From positions 248,001 to 312,000 of the forward strand of contig CP150571.1 in the NCBI GenBank assembly GCA_049487715.1: 64,000 bases of DNA, read 5' to 3'. Source of the DNA: Pycnococcus provasolii (taxonomy: Eukaryota > Chlorophyta > Pseudoscourfieldiophyceae > Pseudoscourfieldiales). Both the position numbers and the translations under genes were made by a program. This document shows positions 27,872 through 37,724 of the stretch, piece by piece; the first letter of the stretch is position 1; each line of letters starts with the position of its first letter. The notes below the pieces were generated by a model. That model saw nothing but the letters and a program-made list of their open reading frames with translations. It was not told the origin of the DNA and did not search any database.

Positions 27872-29806
27872 TCAAGTTGACAAAAATGCACAGATCATCG
27901 CGGCAATGTCAGAAACGTCCTTGGGAGAGGGATTCGATGGTATGGCAACTGCTCCTTCCAACTCGACGCAATTTCGTCGCAGTTTTTGTATGGCTGAATC
28001 TATTGCAGAAGTGTCCCCGCCTCCTGATTTGGCCCGATTAAGCAGGGTGAAGGCTCGCTGGAAATACGGGAGTGGCTCAGACGACGTGGAAGCAAGCTGT
28101 GCATTTGACGTATCCACTGCCATGGTACTTTTGGCTTTTGCATTTGACGTCGCGTTTAAGGTAACCTTCTGCTTTCTTTCGCCAAGATTGGCCGAAGCGT
28201 TGGCGTCGATCACCTTCACGAGCTCTTGATACCCTTCTTCTTGTGCGACGTCTCTTGCTGTAAGTCCCTGTGCATCTTGTGCATCTTGTGCATCTGGCAT
28301 GTTCGAGAGGAGAACACGCACCATATCGACATTCGCATCACCACGAGAAACAGCTTTGTGAAGGGCAGTTTCCCCAAGCGCGCATTTGTTCGCTTTTAGA
28401 TCCGCTCCAGCATCAATCAGCTCTCGAACACTTTCAACGCACCCATCGCGCGACGCATACAGCAGAGGCGTCATGGAGCAGCCGTCATTTGTTGTGGAAT
28501 CCACACCAATTCCAGCTTGAATGAGAGCTTTCACAGTATCCTTGATGTCAGATGCATTGATGCCTAGATCTCGGTTGGGCGTGCAAGAACATGCGATGTG
28601 TAAAGCATTTTGGTTTTCGAAGGTGGCGCTGCACAAGGCTGGAAACTTGTTGACAAATCTCTTCGTCACGAAAGGCATAGCGAGGCGAGCTGCTAGATGC
28701 AGGGGGTGCATCACTCCATCCGCAAACTTGCCAAGATCTATGTTTTGGTTCAGCAAATCTTTAATGGGATGTGCGTCACGCTTGAGGATCGCAATCGAGG
28801 CACTTGCCATGTGCTCTTGCAGACGAAGATCGTCCGGTGCGTGTAAATGCACGCGGTGTGCGTCGAGCAGCTTGCTTATCACCTCCACGGAGGCGTTATA
28901 ATATGCTGCCCAGTGAAGGGGCAAGTCGCCGTCGTTGTCTTTGACCTGTGCGCCGTCGCGGTACGCGTCGAGCAGCTTGCTTATCACCTCCACGGGTGCG
29001 TTATTGTGTGCTGCCCAGTGAAGGGGCAAGCGGCCGTCTTTGTTTTTTACCTGTGCTCCGTCGCGGTACGCGTCGAGCAGCTTGCGTATCACCTCCACAG
29101 AGGCGTTTTTGTATGCTGCCCAGTGCAGGGGCAAGTTGCCGTCTTTGTCTTTGACCTGCGCGCCGTCTTGGTACGCGTCGAGCAGCTTGCTTATCACCTC
29201 CACGGAGGCGTTATTCGCTGCTGCAAGGTGCAGGGGCAATCGGCCGTTGTTGTTTTTGACCTGCGCACCGTCGGGGTACGCGTCGAGCAGCTTGCTTACC
29301 ACCTCCACGGAGGCGTTCTTCTCTGCTGCATCGTGCAGGGGCAAGTTGCCGTCTTTGTCTTTGACCTGCGCGCCGTCGCGGTACGCGTCGAGCAGCTTGC
29401 TAATCACCTCCACAGAGGCGTTTTTGTATGCTGCGTCGTGCAGGGGCAAGGCGCCGTCTTTGTCTTTGACCTGCGCACCGTCGCGGTACGCGTCGAGCAG
29501 CTTGCTTATCACCTCCACGGAGGCGTTCTTCTCTGCTGCAAGGTGCAGGGGCAAGGCGCGCTTGTTGTTTTTGACCTGCGCACCGTCGCGGTACGCGTCG
29601 AGCAGCTTGCGTATCACCTCCACGGAGGCGTTATTGTGTGCTGCCCAGTGAAGGGGCAAGTCGCCGTCTTTGTCTTTCTGTTTCGCTTCGTTAGGATGGC
29701 TCTTCAGCCGCCGCACCGCATCTTGCCACTTGGAGTTGCGGCAGAGTTCGAGCACCGTCGACGGTGCCATGGACGAGTCGGCGATAAACTCTCCCTCGTC
29801 ATACAT
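27872..29806 (-). CDS. ankyrin-repeat protein
   Basis: About 644 residues from the ATG at 29806. The frame remains open for at least another 40 codons upstream with no ATG, so an upstream exon is possible. Eight nearly identical 35-residue units follow (core DGNLPLHWAAYKNASVEVI, then KLLDAYRDGAQVK). These are ankyrin repeats with LPLHxAA in place of TPLHxAA. After a 100-residue spacer come two or three more divergent ankyrin repeats (MTPLLYASRDGCVESVRELI; ETALHKAVSRGDANVDMVRV). The tail is Ala/Ser-rich and ends in a helical segment. Ankyrins mediate protein binding; the partner is unknown. The near-identity of units suggests recent expansion or gene conversion. Confidence 0.85.
   Translation of the reverse strand: MYDEGEFIADSSMAPSTVLELCRNSKWQDAVRRLKSHPNEAKQKDKDGDLPLHWAAHNNASVEVIRKLLDAYRDGAQVKNNKRALPLHLAAEKNASVEVISKLLDAYRDGAQVKDKDGALPLHDAAYKNASVEVISKLLDAYRDGAQVKDKDGNLPLHDAAEKNASVEVVSKLLDAYPDGAQVKNNNGRLPLHLAAANNASVEVISKLLDAYQDGAQVKDKDGNLPLHWAAYKNASVEVIRKLLDAYRDGAQVKNKDGRLPLHWAAHNNAPVEVISKLLDAYRDGAQVKDNDGDLPLHWAAYYNASVEVISKLLDAHRVHLHAPDDLRLQEHMASASIAILKRDAHPIKDLLNQNIDLGKFADGVMHPLHLAARLAMPFVTKRFVNKFPALCSATFENQNALHIACSCTPNRDLGINASDIKDTVKALIQAGIGVDSTTNDGCSMTPLLYASRDGCVESVRELIDAGADLKANKCALGETALHKAVSRGDANVDMVRVLLSNMPDAQDAQDAQGLTARDVAQEEGYQELVKVIDANASANLGERKQKVTLNATSNAKAKSTMAVDTSNAQLASTSSEPLPYFQRAFTLLNRAKSGGGDTSAIDSAIQKLRRNCVELEGAVAIPSNPSPKDVSDIAAMICAFLST
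28840..29690 (-). repeat. eight-copy 105-bp ankyrin tandem array
   Basis: Eight contiguous 105-bp units with few differences; for example the block GCGTCGAGCAGCTTGCTTAT (plus strand) recurs in most units. Variation concentrates in the codons for the residue after LPLH and in the KDKDG/KNNNG turn. The plus strand is also open across the array, creating an artefactual 351-codon frame. Confidence 0.9.
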
Positions 29807-30307
29807 TGTGCCCACGTATATGTCTTCTTTTCCGGAAAGCAGGCGATCGCGCGTAAGTTGGTTCACTTCGTGGCCGCTCTGGAATGCTGCTCGCTGACGT
29901 GATGGGGAATTCCGCGCGCGTGCGTGATGGGGAGTTGTGGGAAATAAAATTTAAGGCGAGAGGAGGACGTGGGGCCGGAAAGATAAAATGTGATTTGGTC
30001 GAGGCATTTGGTCGGGCCCTTGAATTTTAATGAAATTGGTCTCGGAGAAATTCCTCGTTCTCGTTGGTCGTCGGTTCCAAATCTTTTGTTTTGGTTGGGT
30101 TCGGTGGTACCATACAGTAGTCGTCGGTCGGTCAATCGGTCGACCCCTTCGTCAATCAATCGCGTCGTTACCTACGTCTGGCTTTACGTCACACAAATCA
30201 CTTCTTCTCTCTCCTCTCTCTCTCGTGAGTACTGAAGAAGTTCACGAGTTCCTCTCTCGTGCGTGAATACTTCAGGAAGTTCACGAGTGGCTGAGTGGTG
30301 ATCAACA

Positions 30308-30628
30308 ATGGTTCTCTCCAACTTCTTCAGCAGTGCTAGTGCTGCTGCCGTTCGGGAAGAAGCGAGTCATGCTCCTCCTCCTAATACTAGTAATATGAGG
30401 ACAGCAACAACGACGTCGTTGGGGCGAGCTGCTGCGCGTTCGTCGCGAGCGGGGCGGGCTGCCATGCTCCTTGTCACGTTCGCATCTGCGGGAGTGACGA
30501 CAATGATGCTAACGAACTCGATTTACCACCGATCACTACAAAGCGAGGAGGAACGTTCGTTGCGTGCGCGCGTCAAACACCTCGAGGCTGAATTGCAAGC
30601 TGCACGTAATCATCGGCGGCACTGGTGA
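30308..30628 (+). CDS. small single-pass membrane protein
   Basis: 106 residues, ATG at 30308. A Ser/Thr/Arg-rich N terminus (about 50 residues, possible mitochondrial leader) is followed by one hydrophobic segment (AAMLLVTFASAGVTTMMLTN) and a short charged coiled coil (EEERSLRARVKHLEAELQAA) ending at His/Trp. This is the layout of small mitochondrial inner-membrane or assembly proteins, but I recognise no family. A duplicated TTCACGAGT...CTCTCGTG motif precedes it (30238-30290). Confidence 0.55.
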   Translation: MVLSNFFSSASAAAVREEASHAPPPNTSNMRTATTTSLGRAAARSSRAGRAAMLLVTFASAGVTTMMLTNSIYHRSLQSEEERSLRARVKHLEAELQAARNHRRHW

Positions 30629-30833
30629 AGTAATAGGAAGCGAAGAAAAAAAAACAAGAGACTGAAAACACATGATAATAAGTAAGTGAGCATCTCTGTG
30701 CATCTCCAGTTTTGAAAGGATTATAACAACAACAACGACGTAAGCACGTTCAACGTTCTCCTCCAATCACTCAAATCAGCATATAACATTTAATTCATCA
30801 TGTTACGAACAACAACAACAACAACAACAACAA

Positions 30834-31385
30834 CTAAAGTAGATTTTGAAGGGTAACGACTGCACCTGATCCAACGTATCGCTCAACACAAGCGAGCCCG
30901 ACATTGTGAGCTTCGTCGCAACCTGCGCTCGCACATGCATCACCCACGACGAACGTGTGGTACCGTCGTTCGAACGACGCCATGGCTGTGGATGCGACGC
31001 AGTAATTAGTGTGAATTCCGCAAATGTAAACGTCGTCAATTCCACGTGCACGCAATCGTTCGTCAAGGTCGTTTTCGAAAAACGCGCTGTAGTGAGTTTT
31101 CGCAATGTGCGTGAGCTCCTTATTTAGGCTGCGCAGGCTCTCGTGCAACTCAGCGCCGGACGTGTTCGCAATTCCTACGTTTGGGTAGAGCTACGCAAGC
31201 GACGTCGTTTGATGTAGTTCAATCCAAAGACGCGCATCGACGATCCAACCCCAATCCAACGATGTTATGAGTGTTGAGACTGCGTGAAGGAGGCGTTGTC
31301 TCTCGGACAACGGAATGTCGTCGAGCTGTTCAACCGTCATGTCGACGACGAGAAGCGCACGACGACGACGAGCTGACGACGACAT
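30834..31385 (-). pseudogene. isochorismatase-family hydrolase interrupted by one in-frame TAG
   Basis: Reading from the ATG at 31385, residues 1-64 include ALLVVDM, the catalytic Asp strand of the cysteine-hydrolase (isochorismatase/nicotinamidase) fold. A TAG at 31193-31191 then stops the frame. The same frame continues without any shift for about 120 further codons: LYPNVGIANTSGAEL, AKTHYSAFF with the catalytic Lys, and ICGIHTNYCVASTAMASFE with the catalytic Cys. It ends normally at 30834. All three catalytic residues are therefore present, separated by a single stop codon and no other damage. This could be a very young pseudogene, a nonsense allele, stop-codon readthrough or a base-calling error. 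Other genes here (for example the SDR ending at 49658) use TAG as a true stop, so general reassignment is unlikely. Confidence 0.8.
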
Positions 31386-31472
31386 GTTTTGATGGAAAGA
31401 AATAACAAAACCCGATCAAAAGAAAACTTTGTGAGAATTGATTGACAAAATGTTTTACGACGATAGCTGCAT

Positions 31473-31961
31473 TTAGGTGCTATGCGAGATCTCGAAGGCG
31501 ACAACTTCCTCACCAGTGAGAGCGTCGATGAGCAGGTGCTTTCGATCATTAGGCCTCGAAAAGTTGAGGCAGATATCGTCCTCGCGATCCCTTGTGGAGT
31601 GGTCGAACTTATCGAGCGTCTCGATAAAAGTCTGTACTGTGAAGAAACCATCTTCGCCGGGCGCCTCAAACGTGCCGTAGACATACCAATCGTCGGCTTC
31701 GTCGCAGTCACCGCCGGCGTCTCGCGCGCATCTGAAACTGGTATCTCGTGCCAAGAAGCTTGCCATCTCGTGCGTGATGCAATAATATGACAGCGTTATA
31801 GTAGGACCTTTGTACACGACCTGCCGGTATTGATCAACGTCTTGGTTTCCACATGCCTCACACATGGCTTCATCTGTGAGAAGTTCGTCGAGGATCTCGC
31901 CGGCGGAGAGGCGCTGCGCAGCGCCTGGCCCAGCGTACGCCATTTTCCTCGTGACAACCAT
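31473..31961 (-). CDS. hypothetical protein with Cys/His-rich core
   Basis: 162 residues from the first in-frame ATG at 31961. Another 30 coding-like codons extend upstream to 32051 (FPPETTNLLVRVHPALISFI) but begin at GTG, so the start may be missed. The sequence includes EAMCEACGNQDVDQYRQVVY, THEMASFLARD and CARDAGGDCDEADDWYVYGT. It contains several Cys and an acidic surface and no familiar domain. It follows the interrupted hydrolase in the same orientation (about 90 bp gap). Opposing plus-strand frames of similar length exist, but their composition is poorer. Confidence 0.5.
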   Translation of the reverse strand: MVVTRKMAYAGPGAAQRLSAGEILDELLTDEAMCEACGNQDVDQYRQVVYKGPTITLSYYCITHEMASFLARDTSFRCARDAGGDCDEADDWYVYGTFEAPGEDGFFTVQTFIETLDKFDHSTRDREDDICLNFSRPNDRKHLLIDALTGEEVVAFEISHST

Positions 31962-32140
31962 CGGACTATTCTCAATGAATGAGATGAGTGCCGGGTGGAC
32001 TCTCACAAGCAGATTCGTAGTCTCGGGTGGAAATTCAGGGTTTGATTTCACATGATGAATTTCGGTTGGGACCGGGTGTCACGGTGTGGGTCGGTATAGA
32101 CCAACAATTCGTGCTTTGATCTACATCATTCATCAAAATA

Positions 32141-32731
32141 ATGTCTTCTTCTTCCTCCTCGACGAAGTCTAACGTCTCCGCAACCATCGATGCCACGCTC
32201 GAGCAGCTCGGCCTGTCTCGCGCGGATATCGACAGCCTCGTTTCGGCTTCACAAGAAGAGCTAAAGCCCTACCTCGACAAGGCGAAAGTTCGCGCCAAGG
32301 ATGATACGAAGAAAGTCGAAGACATGCTCGCACCGTACGCCAACAAGGCGCATGATTACGCCAACAAGATCACGGAGGCGGCGAAGCAAGCTGCTGAGAC
32401 GACGCGCAAGGTGATCACGGAGGGATATGACGGAAGCCGCGAGGAGTTCGAGGCGGCGGCGGCCGACAACATCAAGAAATGCATCAACATGATCAAAAAC
32501 ATCATAGCAAAGCCCATCAGGATCATCTCAGTCCCACTCACGGCGGTGAAGAACATCATTGGAGGTCTTCTTGGCGGCGGCGACGACAAAAAGGACGCAA
32601 AGAAAACGACGGAGGCTCAGACGGAGAAGGAGCTGAAGTTGACGTTCGCAAAGCTTGACAGCGCGCTCAAGAAGAATCTCGGCATGGACCTTGGGACCTA
32701 CGTTAATCTCCGAAACTCGAAGGTGCTGTGA
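32141..32731 (+). CDS. amphipathic-helix protein, unknown
   Basis: 196 residues, ATG at 32141. A Ser-rich start is followed by long amphipathic helices rich in Ala, Lys, Glu and Asp (YLDKAKVRAKDDTKKVEDML, YANKAHDYANKITEAAKQAA). A more hydrophobic stretch (MIKNIIAKPIRIISVPLTAV, KNIIGGLLGG) and a C-terminal helix come next. The pattern is like LEA or lipid-droplet/apolipoprotein-type proteins that coat membranes, but the match is compositional only. High Lys codon use and strong reading-frame bias support a real, well-expressed gene. It converges with SF3B1 (165 bp between stops). Confidence 0.65.
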   Translation: MSSSSSSTKSNVSATIDATLEQLGLSRADIDSLVSASQEELKPYLDKAKVRAKDDTKKVEDMLAPYANKAHDYANKITEAAKQAAETTRKVITEGYDGSREEFEAAAADNIKKCINMIKNIIAKPIRIISVPLTAVKNIIGGLLGGGDDKKDAKKTTEAQTEKELKLTFAKLDSALKKNLGMDLGTYVNLRNSKVL

Positions 32732-32895
32732 GTTAGTTGATTGGTAGTTAGTTGAAGTTTTTGGATTGTTGCTGCAGTTTCGGGCTATGAATGATGAATG
32801 GGCTGGGCTAGATGACGATGGTGAATGCGAATAATGGATGACCGACCGTTGCTTCACAAAGTAAATCTCCATTTTTCCATTACATTGAACAGTGT

Positions 32896-35800
32896 CTATA
32901 TGACCATCTCAAGTTCGTGGCGTCGATAGCACAGCGGAGTCAAATCCACATTGGCATCCTCCTCCATGTCCTCGTCCTTGTCGTCACCAAACTGAATCGT
33001 GTCACCGCCAAAGTCGATTCGAGGGTAAAATGCCACCAACGCATCACTGCCGCCGATGTATAGATTGTTGTAGACACGCCATATGGTGTCACGCACTCGG
33101 CGGGCGGGGTGAAAGAGACCCTGGAGCGTGTACATGAGAATCACACCAGGCCCGAGAGCCACTCTGCACCCATTCACGGCATTCATGCAAGCCGTGAGAA
33201 CGTGCGGGCTCTCCTCGAAAATGTTGGGCCACAGGTGATTGAAGAGGTGCAGAATTTGCTCCTCACAGCCGAGATTTGCCACCCCGAGTGACATGTGAGA
33301 CACGCAGCTCATCGCCGTCTGCCGATGCACCTCGTCACGGTCGATGAGAGCATCTACGAGCAAGTTTGTGACCGAATTGATGTAATCACGGCCCTGCTCT
33401 CCAATGTATTCGAACAGAAAACTCAGCGTCTTCAGCACACCGTTCTGCACATTCATGTCCTGTACACGGTACTCGTTGAGCAGCGCAGGAAGCACGGTGA
33501 AGGGTCCACACGTCTCCGCCACGATGGCGATGGCAACCGTAGTGCAAACGCGATTTTGACGCTCTTGCACCTTGAGGTTGTTGAGCAGAGTCACAAGCAC
33601 ATCCTGTGGGCCCACCGCCCGCGCGATGTACCCAAATGTATTCACCGTTGCGCGTCGAATCGTCTTCTTGTGCGCCTTAAGCATATCCAGCATCTCAAAG
33701 CAAATGCGCATCCATTCCTTGGCGGGAATGTGCTCCGAGCCACGATCCGCAATGCGCCCAATCAGGTCAATCAGCGTTTCTTGCACCTTCTCTTGCCGGT
33801 TCCGCAGGATCGGTGTAAGGCGAGGCAGGAGGTCCTTGATTGGCGGTGTCATCTTGCTGATGCCGATGTTCGACACAATTGCCGTGAGCGCGCCGAGGAT
33901 GCTCGCGAGCACCTCGGGGTACTCCTCACCCAGATACTCGTACAGGACCACGCCGAGGTGCCCCATGAGCCCTTCCTCACCGCAATCCTTGAGCACTGGT
34001 GCAATCTGCGCAATGAGGTCCGCAGCCTGCTGCCTCGTGCGCGCTGACTTGTGGTTCAGGCGCCATTTGATCGTGCCGCAGATCTGAGGAATGTACGGTT
34101 TTGCGCGCAGATGAAGAGCCTTGCAGACGGTGCCAAAGCCGTTCAGCATGACGTGGTATCCCGCGTCAGTACCGTTCGCCCCGAAGCCCTCCTCATTCAT
34201 CGTTCCGGTCGTCTGCTCCTGGAACGCGTACAAAATGCCGTCCATAAGAATTTCCTCTGTGCGCGTGTCGATGTCGCCGGTGCCCAGCTTTGAAATCACC
34301 TGGTCGAGCGTCTCCATTACCATCTTGCGGTACGGCTCGCTCTCGTCCTTCAGATCCTCGACGATTCGACTCACAATCTCGCCGCAGCCAACCTGCTCTC
34401 CAATTGCCACCGTCGTCTCCACAACGAGCTTGTAGTTCCGGCGCTCAAGCGCCATTCGCCTCGTCCAGAAATTTTTGAAAAACTCGGGAATAATATGTTC
34501 CTTGATGTAGGACGCCTCAACTCCATCCGTTGTCACGCACTGCTTGACGACACGGAGCACGATCTTCCTCATTTCCTCGTCTGGCGATGCGAATTCGCGC
34601 ACGAGAACGACCATCACCTCTCGGGTATAGAAATCGGCGTACTTCCCATCCATCAGCGGCACGATGAAGCCGATCGCCTTGAGGAATGCCGCGAGTACCT
34701 TCCCACGGTGACTTCGAATTCCTGTCCACAAGGGCTTGAGGACGGGATCGAAGCTCTCGATGCCATACGGCGCGGATGATTCGGCGAGTGCTGCAATGGC
34801 GAGGGCTGTCATTGTTCGAACTTTCTGGCTTTCGTCGGTAAGGCCGTGCTCGACCACCTCGACAAGGCTCCTGAGATGCGGAAGAATCGCGCATCCCATC
34901 AGAATGGCAATCTGTTGCACCACCTTGATGCCGGTGTGTCTTGCCTGCCAGCTCTTCTTCGACTGGCTGACAGCTTTGAGAAAGGGAACGAGGACCGCAA
35001 TGCCAAGCGCCGACGCGACCACGGCGAATGCGCGCGCCGTGGTATTTCGCACGTACTCGTCGACGTTGTCGATATCTGGTCGCATGGCCGAGATCATGGT
35101 CGCCAGACCTGCCGCCTTGGACAGGTTGGCGATGATTTCGCGACCCTCAACTCGCGCGTAGTAATCCTCATCAATTAGCAGAGGCTCGATGACGACGAGA
35201 ATCTTGTGAACGTGAGGTCGAACAAGCTCATCGAGCTTGTAGAGCACGCGGTCAATCACCTTCACGAGCAGGTGTCTCTCCTGGTCTTCGAGCGTTGGGC
35301 TCATCAGAAGCGGGAGAATGTTCGAGAAGAGTGCGTCGGCACCAAATTCCACAGCCTTGTCCGTGATCTGCCTCAGCGCTCCCTTACGCTGGATGGGAAT
35401 GCCGTTCTTCACCTTGAGCAGCAAACGTAGAATCTTACGCGTTTTCACCTCCTCAGATGTCAGACGCGCCTCATCCTCGGCGTCGAGCGTCTGCAGGATT
35501 GGTGCGAAGTGCTGGTAGTCCTCCGGCTTGAGCTCGGGTAGGTCTGCCGCAAGTTCCGGCGGCAGGTCGAACATTTGCCCACGTGTCTCTTCCGCGATGG
35601 CAAAGCCTGTCATCGCTGTGCCGGCAGCCTCTGCGCTAGCCTTGCGGTTCGGGTCACGCAGTGGCTCGTATCCTTCCGGCGGCGGCAGGATGGCGAAACC
35701 TTCTTTGTCACCTGGAAGAAGTTTGTCTAGCTCTTCGTCCGTCAAAGGTCTATTGCGCTGCTCCATTTCGCGACTGTGTCGCAGCTGGTTGTACTGCTCT

Positions 35801-36540
35801 GGCGTCATGGGAACGCCGTCTGCGTTGAGAGGCATTGTTCCAGGCATGGACATGAGCGAGGGTTTTGCAGGTGCCGTTCCAGCGGGAACAAACGCCGTGC
35901 TTGCAGTGACAGCTGTTGTTGTTGTTGTTGTTGTTGCTGCTGCTGCTGCTGCTGATAGTGTCGTTGCTGCTGCCGTCGACGTGGTTGAGGGTGCTGAGGT
36001 TGCGATTCCCTTAGGCCGATCCCACCGACTCTTTCTTCCAGTTGTCGTTGCTGCAGGTGCAGGCGCAGGTGCACTCGGAGCTGGTGCAGCTGCTGGCGTG
36101 TCCCCCGCGTCGTCCCATCGACTGCGTTTGCGCGACACACGACCCTGCTGTTGTTGCTGCTGCTGCTGCTGCGTAACAGCAGGCTGTTTTTGCTTATCTT
36201 CCTGCGCGTTCATTGCCGTGCTGCTTGGAGTTGGCGTCGCCTCTGCCTCTGCATCACCCACACGTTCCGTCGTTCGAAAGAACCGTCGACGCGAGTATTC
36301 GGATTCACGGTCGACGATACGACGAGAACGCCCGAGATTTCCTCCATCCCCACCATTTCCAGCAGCCTCCGCGAGTTCTTGAGCAGTGAGCGGGATAACA
36401 CCAGCAAGCTCATCACCATGACCATGACCATCACCATTAACACCTAAGTTACTAATTGTAGGAGGTAGGTACGACGCCATACGACGCGCATACAGCGCCG
36501 CAGAGTCCTCAGGCTCCTGAGGCTCATCTTCAGAGGCCAT
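32896..36540 (-). CDS. SF3B1: splicing factor 3B subunit 1
   Basis: 1214 residues, ATG at 36540, a single exon. The disordered N terminus keeps the U2AF-ligand-type RKRSRWDD and RKSRWDRP motifs and the conserved block [20 protein letters not shown] / [10 protein letters not shown] polyGln run (about 36140-36175) and Ala/Thr-rich tracts are inserted. From about residue 370 to the end are the HEAT repeats, close to the human sequence (for example [60 protein letters not shown]). The Lys equivalent to human K700 is present in [10 protein letters not shown]3B1 is the U2 snRNP scaffold that clamps the branch-site helix. The C terminus has an extra acidic insertion ([15 protein letters not shown]) before the final RRHELEMVI. 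It is essential for splicing, consistent with the few introns inferred here. Confidence 0.97.
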   Translation of the reverse strand: MASEDEPQEPEDSAALYARRMASYLPPTISNLGVNGDGHGHGDELAGVIPLTAQELAEAAGNGGDGGNLGRSRRIVDRESEYSRRRFFRTTERVGDAEAEATPTPSSTAMNAQEDKQKQPAVTQQQQQQQQQGRVSRKRSRWDDAGDTPAAAPAPSAPAPAPAATTTGRKSRWDRPKGIATSAPSTTSTAAATTLSAAAAAATTTTTTTAVTASTAFVPAGTAPAKPSLMSMPGTMPLNADGVPMTPEQYNQLRHSREMEQRNRPLTDEELDKLLPGDKEGFAILPPPEGYEPLRDPNRKASAEAAGTAMTGFAIAEETRGQMFDLPPELAADLPELKPEDYQHFAPILQTLDAEDEARLTSEEVKTRKILRLLLKVKNGIPIQRKGALRQITDKAVEFGADALFSNILPLLMSPTLEDQERHLLVKVIDRVLYKLDELVRPHVHKILVVIEPLLIDEDYYARVEGREIIANLSKAAGLATMISAMRPDIDNVDEYVRNTTARAFAVVASALGIAVLVPFLKAVSQSKKSWQARHTGIKVVQQIAILMGCAILPHLRSLVEVVEHGLTDESQKVRTMTALAIAALAESSAPYGIESFDPVLKPLWTGIRSHRGKVLAAFLKAIGFIVPLMDGKYADFYTREVMVVLVREFASPDEEMRKIVLRVVKQCVTTDGVEASYIKEHIIPEFFKNFWTRRMALERRNYKLVVETTVAIGEQVGCGEIVSRIVEDLKDESEPYRKMVMETLDQVISKLGTGDIDTRTEEILMDGILYAFQEQTTGTMNEEGFGANGTDAGYHVMLNGFGTVCKALHLRAKPYIPQICGTIKWRLNHKSARTRQQAADLIAQIAPVLKDCGEEGLMGHLGVVLYEYLGEEYPEVLASILGALTAIVSNIGISKMTPPIKDLLPRLTPILRNRQEKVQETLIDLIGRIADRGSEHIPAKEWMRICFEMLDMLKAHKKTIRRATVNTFGYIARAVGPQDVLVTLLNNLKVQERQNRVCTTVAIAIVAETCGPFTVLPALLNEYRVQDMNVQNGVLKTLSFLFEYIGEQGRDYINSVTNLLVDALIDRDEVHRQTAMSCVSHMSLGVANLGCEEQILHLFNHLWPNIFEESPHVLTACMNAVNGCRVALGPGVILMYTLQGLFHPARRVRDTIWRVYNNLYIGGSDALVAFYPRIDFGGDTIQFGDDKDEDMEEDANVDLTPLCYRRHELEMVI

Positions 36541-36649
36541 AGCTGAAATAATACGGAATGCCAGATTTTGCTGCGCCGCCGAGGTCCTGCCGAGAGGGAC
36601 AAAGCAGGCGCCCAGGGCCCAGGGGGGGTACCGGTTCCCTCGGGAACCC

Positions 36650-36853
36650 TAAAACCCTACTCCGCGAACCCTAACCCTAACCCTAATACTTAAACCCTAA
36701 CCGGAGCTCCTCTTTTGGGGTTTTATCCCAGAGGTGCATTTTGCGTATGGGGAACACCCGAATTCACGAACCCTAGCCCTAACCCTAATACTTAAACCCT
36801 AACCTTTCCTCCTCTTTTGGGGCTTGTTAGGGTTAGGGTTAGGGTTAGGGTTT
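36650..36853. repeat. interstitial telomere-like repeats between divergent genes
   Basis: CCCTAACCCTAACCCTAA runs at about 36665-36683 and 36778-36795 each lie within a duplicated segment of about 55 bp that continues through TACTTAAACCCTAACC to CTCCTCTTTTGGGG. A run of four TTAGGG units in the opposite orientation follows at about 36829-36853. The block sits in the 407-bp divergent promoter between SF3B1 and the RG-rich gene. The order CCCTAA then TTAGGG is the reverse of a telomere-fusion junction. Confidence 0.8.
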
Positions 36854-36947
36854 TGTGGTTTTTGCGTTTGGCTCGACAAACCCTCCGGAGCATATTCCCA
36901 TTATATTCATTTGTAGTTTATTCTATAAGCGCCGCGGCCATCGTCAA

Positions 36948-37555
36948 ATGTCGTCGTCACGCGGTGGTGGCAGTGGTGGTCGTGGTGGTCGTGCTGCTGG
37001 TGGTGGTAAAGGCATTCATGTCGCAACCCCCGCTTATGGTAATATTGGCAAGGCTTCGATGTTCGTGACAACCTTCCCGTCATCTTCACCTTCCCGTTTC
37101 AATTTGAAGTCTTTCAAGCCTTCCTTGAAGAAGCCTTTAAGTCCACGAACTGTCACCATCATACCCCGCCGGGATCGCAGGCTTCGCAACCACAAAATAA
37201 GATGTCACCACCAGCACCAGCATCCCCTACCCTCGACGAAAGATTCACAAAGCTGAAAACAGTAGCTAATCTTACTAGGACACAGACCAACTTGCGACAA
37301 ACGTCGTCGAGACAAGCGGCACTAGACGCAAGGCGCGGGATCGCCGCGAACTTTCACGCACAGGCACGCGGTGCGGGGGGAGCACCCAGGACCACCCAGA
37401 GACCGAGGCAGGTGCCAACGGCAAGCGCGGCGAGGGCCAACGCAAGGGCAAAGGCTGGCAAGACCACGACGACAGCTAAGGCGAGGACGACGACGACGAC
37501 GACACGGCCGACGGCTAAAACGATTTCAACCAAGCGTGGGAAGGCGCGGCGGTGA
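36948..37555 (+). CDS. RG-rich basic protein, probably spliced
   Basis: The ATG at 36948 starts an RGG-type segment (GGRGGRAAGGGKGIHVATPA). A second open segment in another frame runs from about 37181, just after a possible acceptor (ATCGCAG), to the stop at 37555. It reads ASQPQNKMSPPAPASPTLDE then RFTKLKTVANLTRTQTNLRQ and ends in an Ala/Thr/Arg/Lys tail. A possible donor is GTAATATT at 37039, but the phases do not match cleanly, so the exact junction is unresolved. RGG plus a short conserved helix and a basic tail recalls mRNA-export adaptors such as ALYREF, CHTOP or UIF. That is inference from layout. Its promoter is shared with SF3B1. Confidence 0.45.
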
Positions 37556-37724
37556 GGTGAACCGACGCCGCTGTAACAACATAACTTCTCCAGGCAAATA
37601 AAGCAACCCACTAAGATTAAGTGCCCCCTTGCCGATAATGGTGGATGGAGAAACGGGAAGTGAAAAATGAAATATAAAAAAATAAAGGATGAGAAAGATT
37701 ACACGCGTGCACTCCCAATAGCTA

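Noticed and set aside
28840-29690. CRISPR-like periodic repeat
   Set aside because: The periodicity is an in-frame ankyrin coding repeat without spacers.
28847-29902. 351-codon plus-strand frame over the ankyrin gene
   Set aside because: It is the complement of 105-bp repeats whose length is a multiple of three, so openness is automatic. The minus strand encodes canonical ankyrin repeats.
36650-36853. Possible telomere fusion scar
   Set aside because: Orientation is CCCTAA then TTAGGG, the reverse of a head-to-head fusion, and the units sit inside a duplicated promoter segment.
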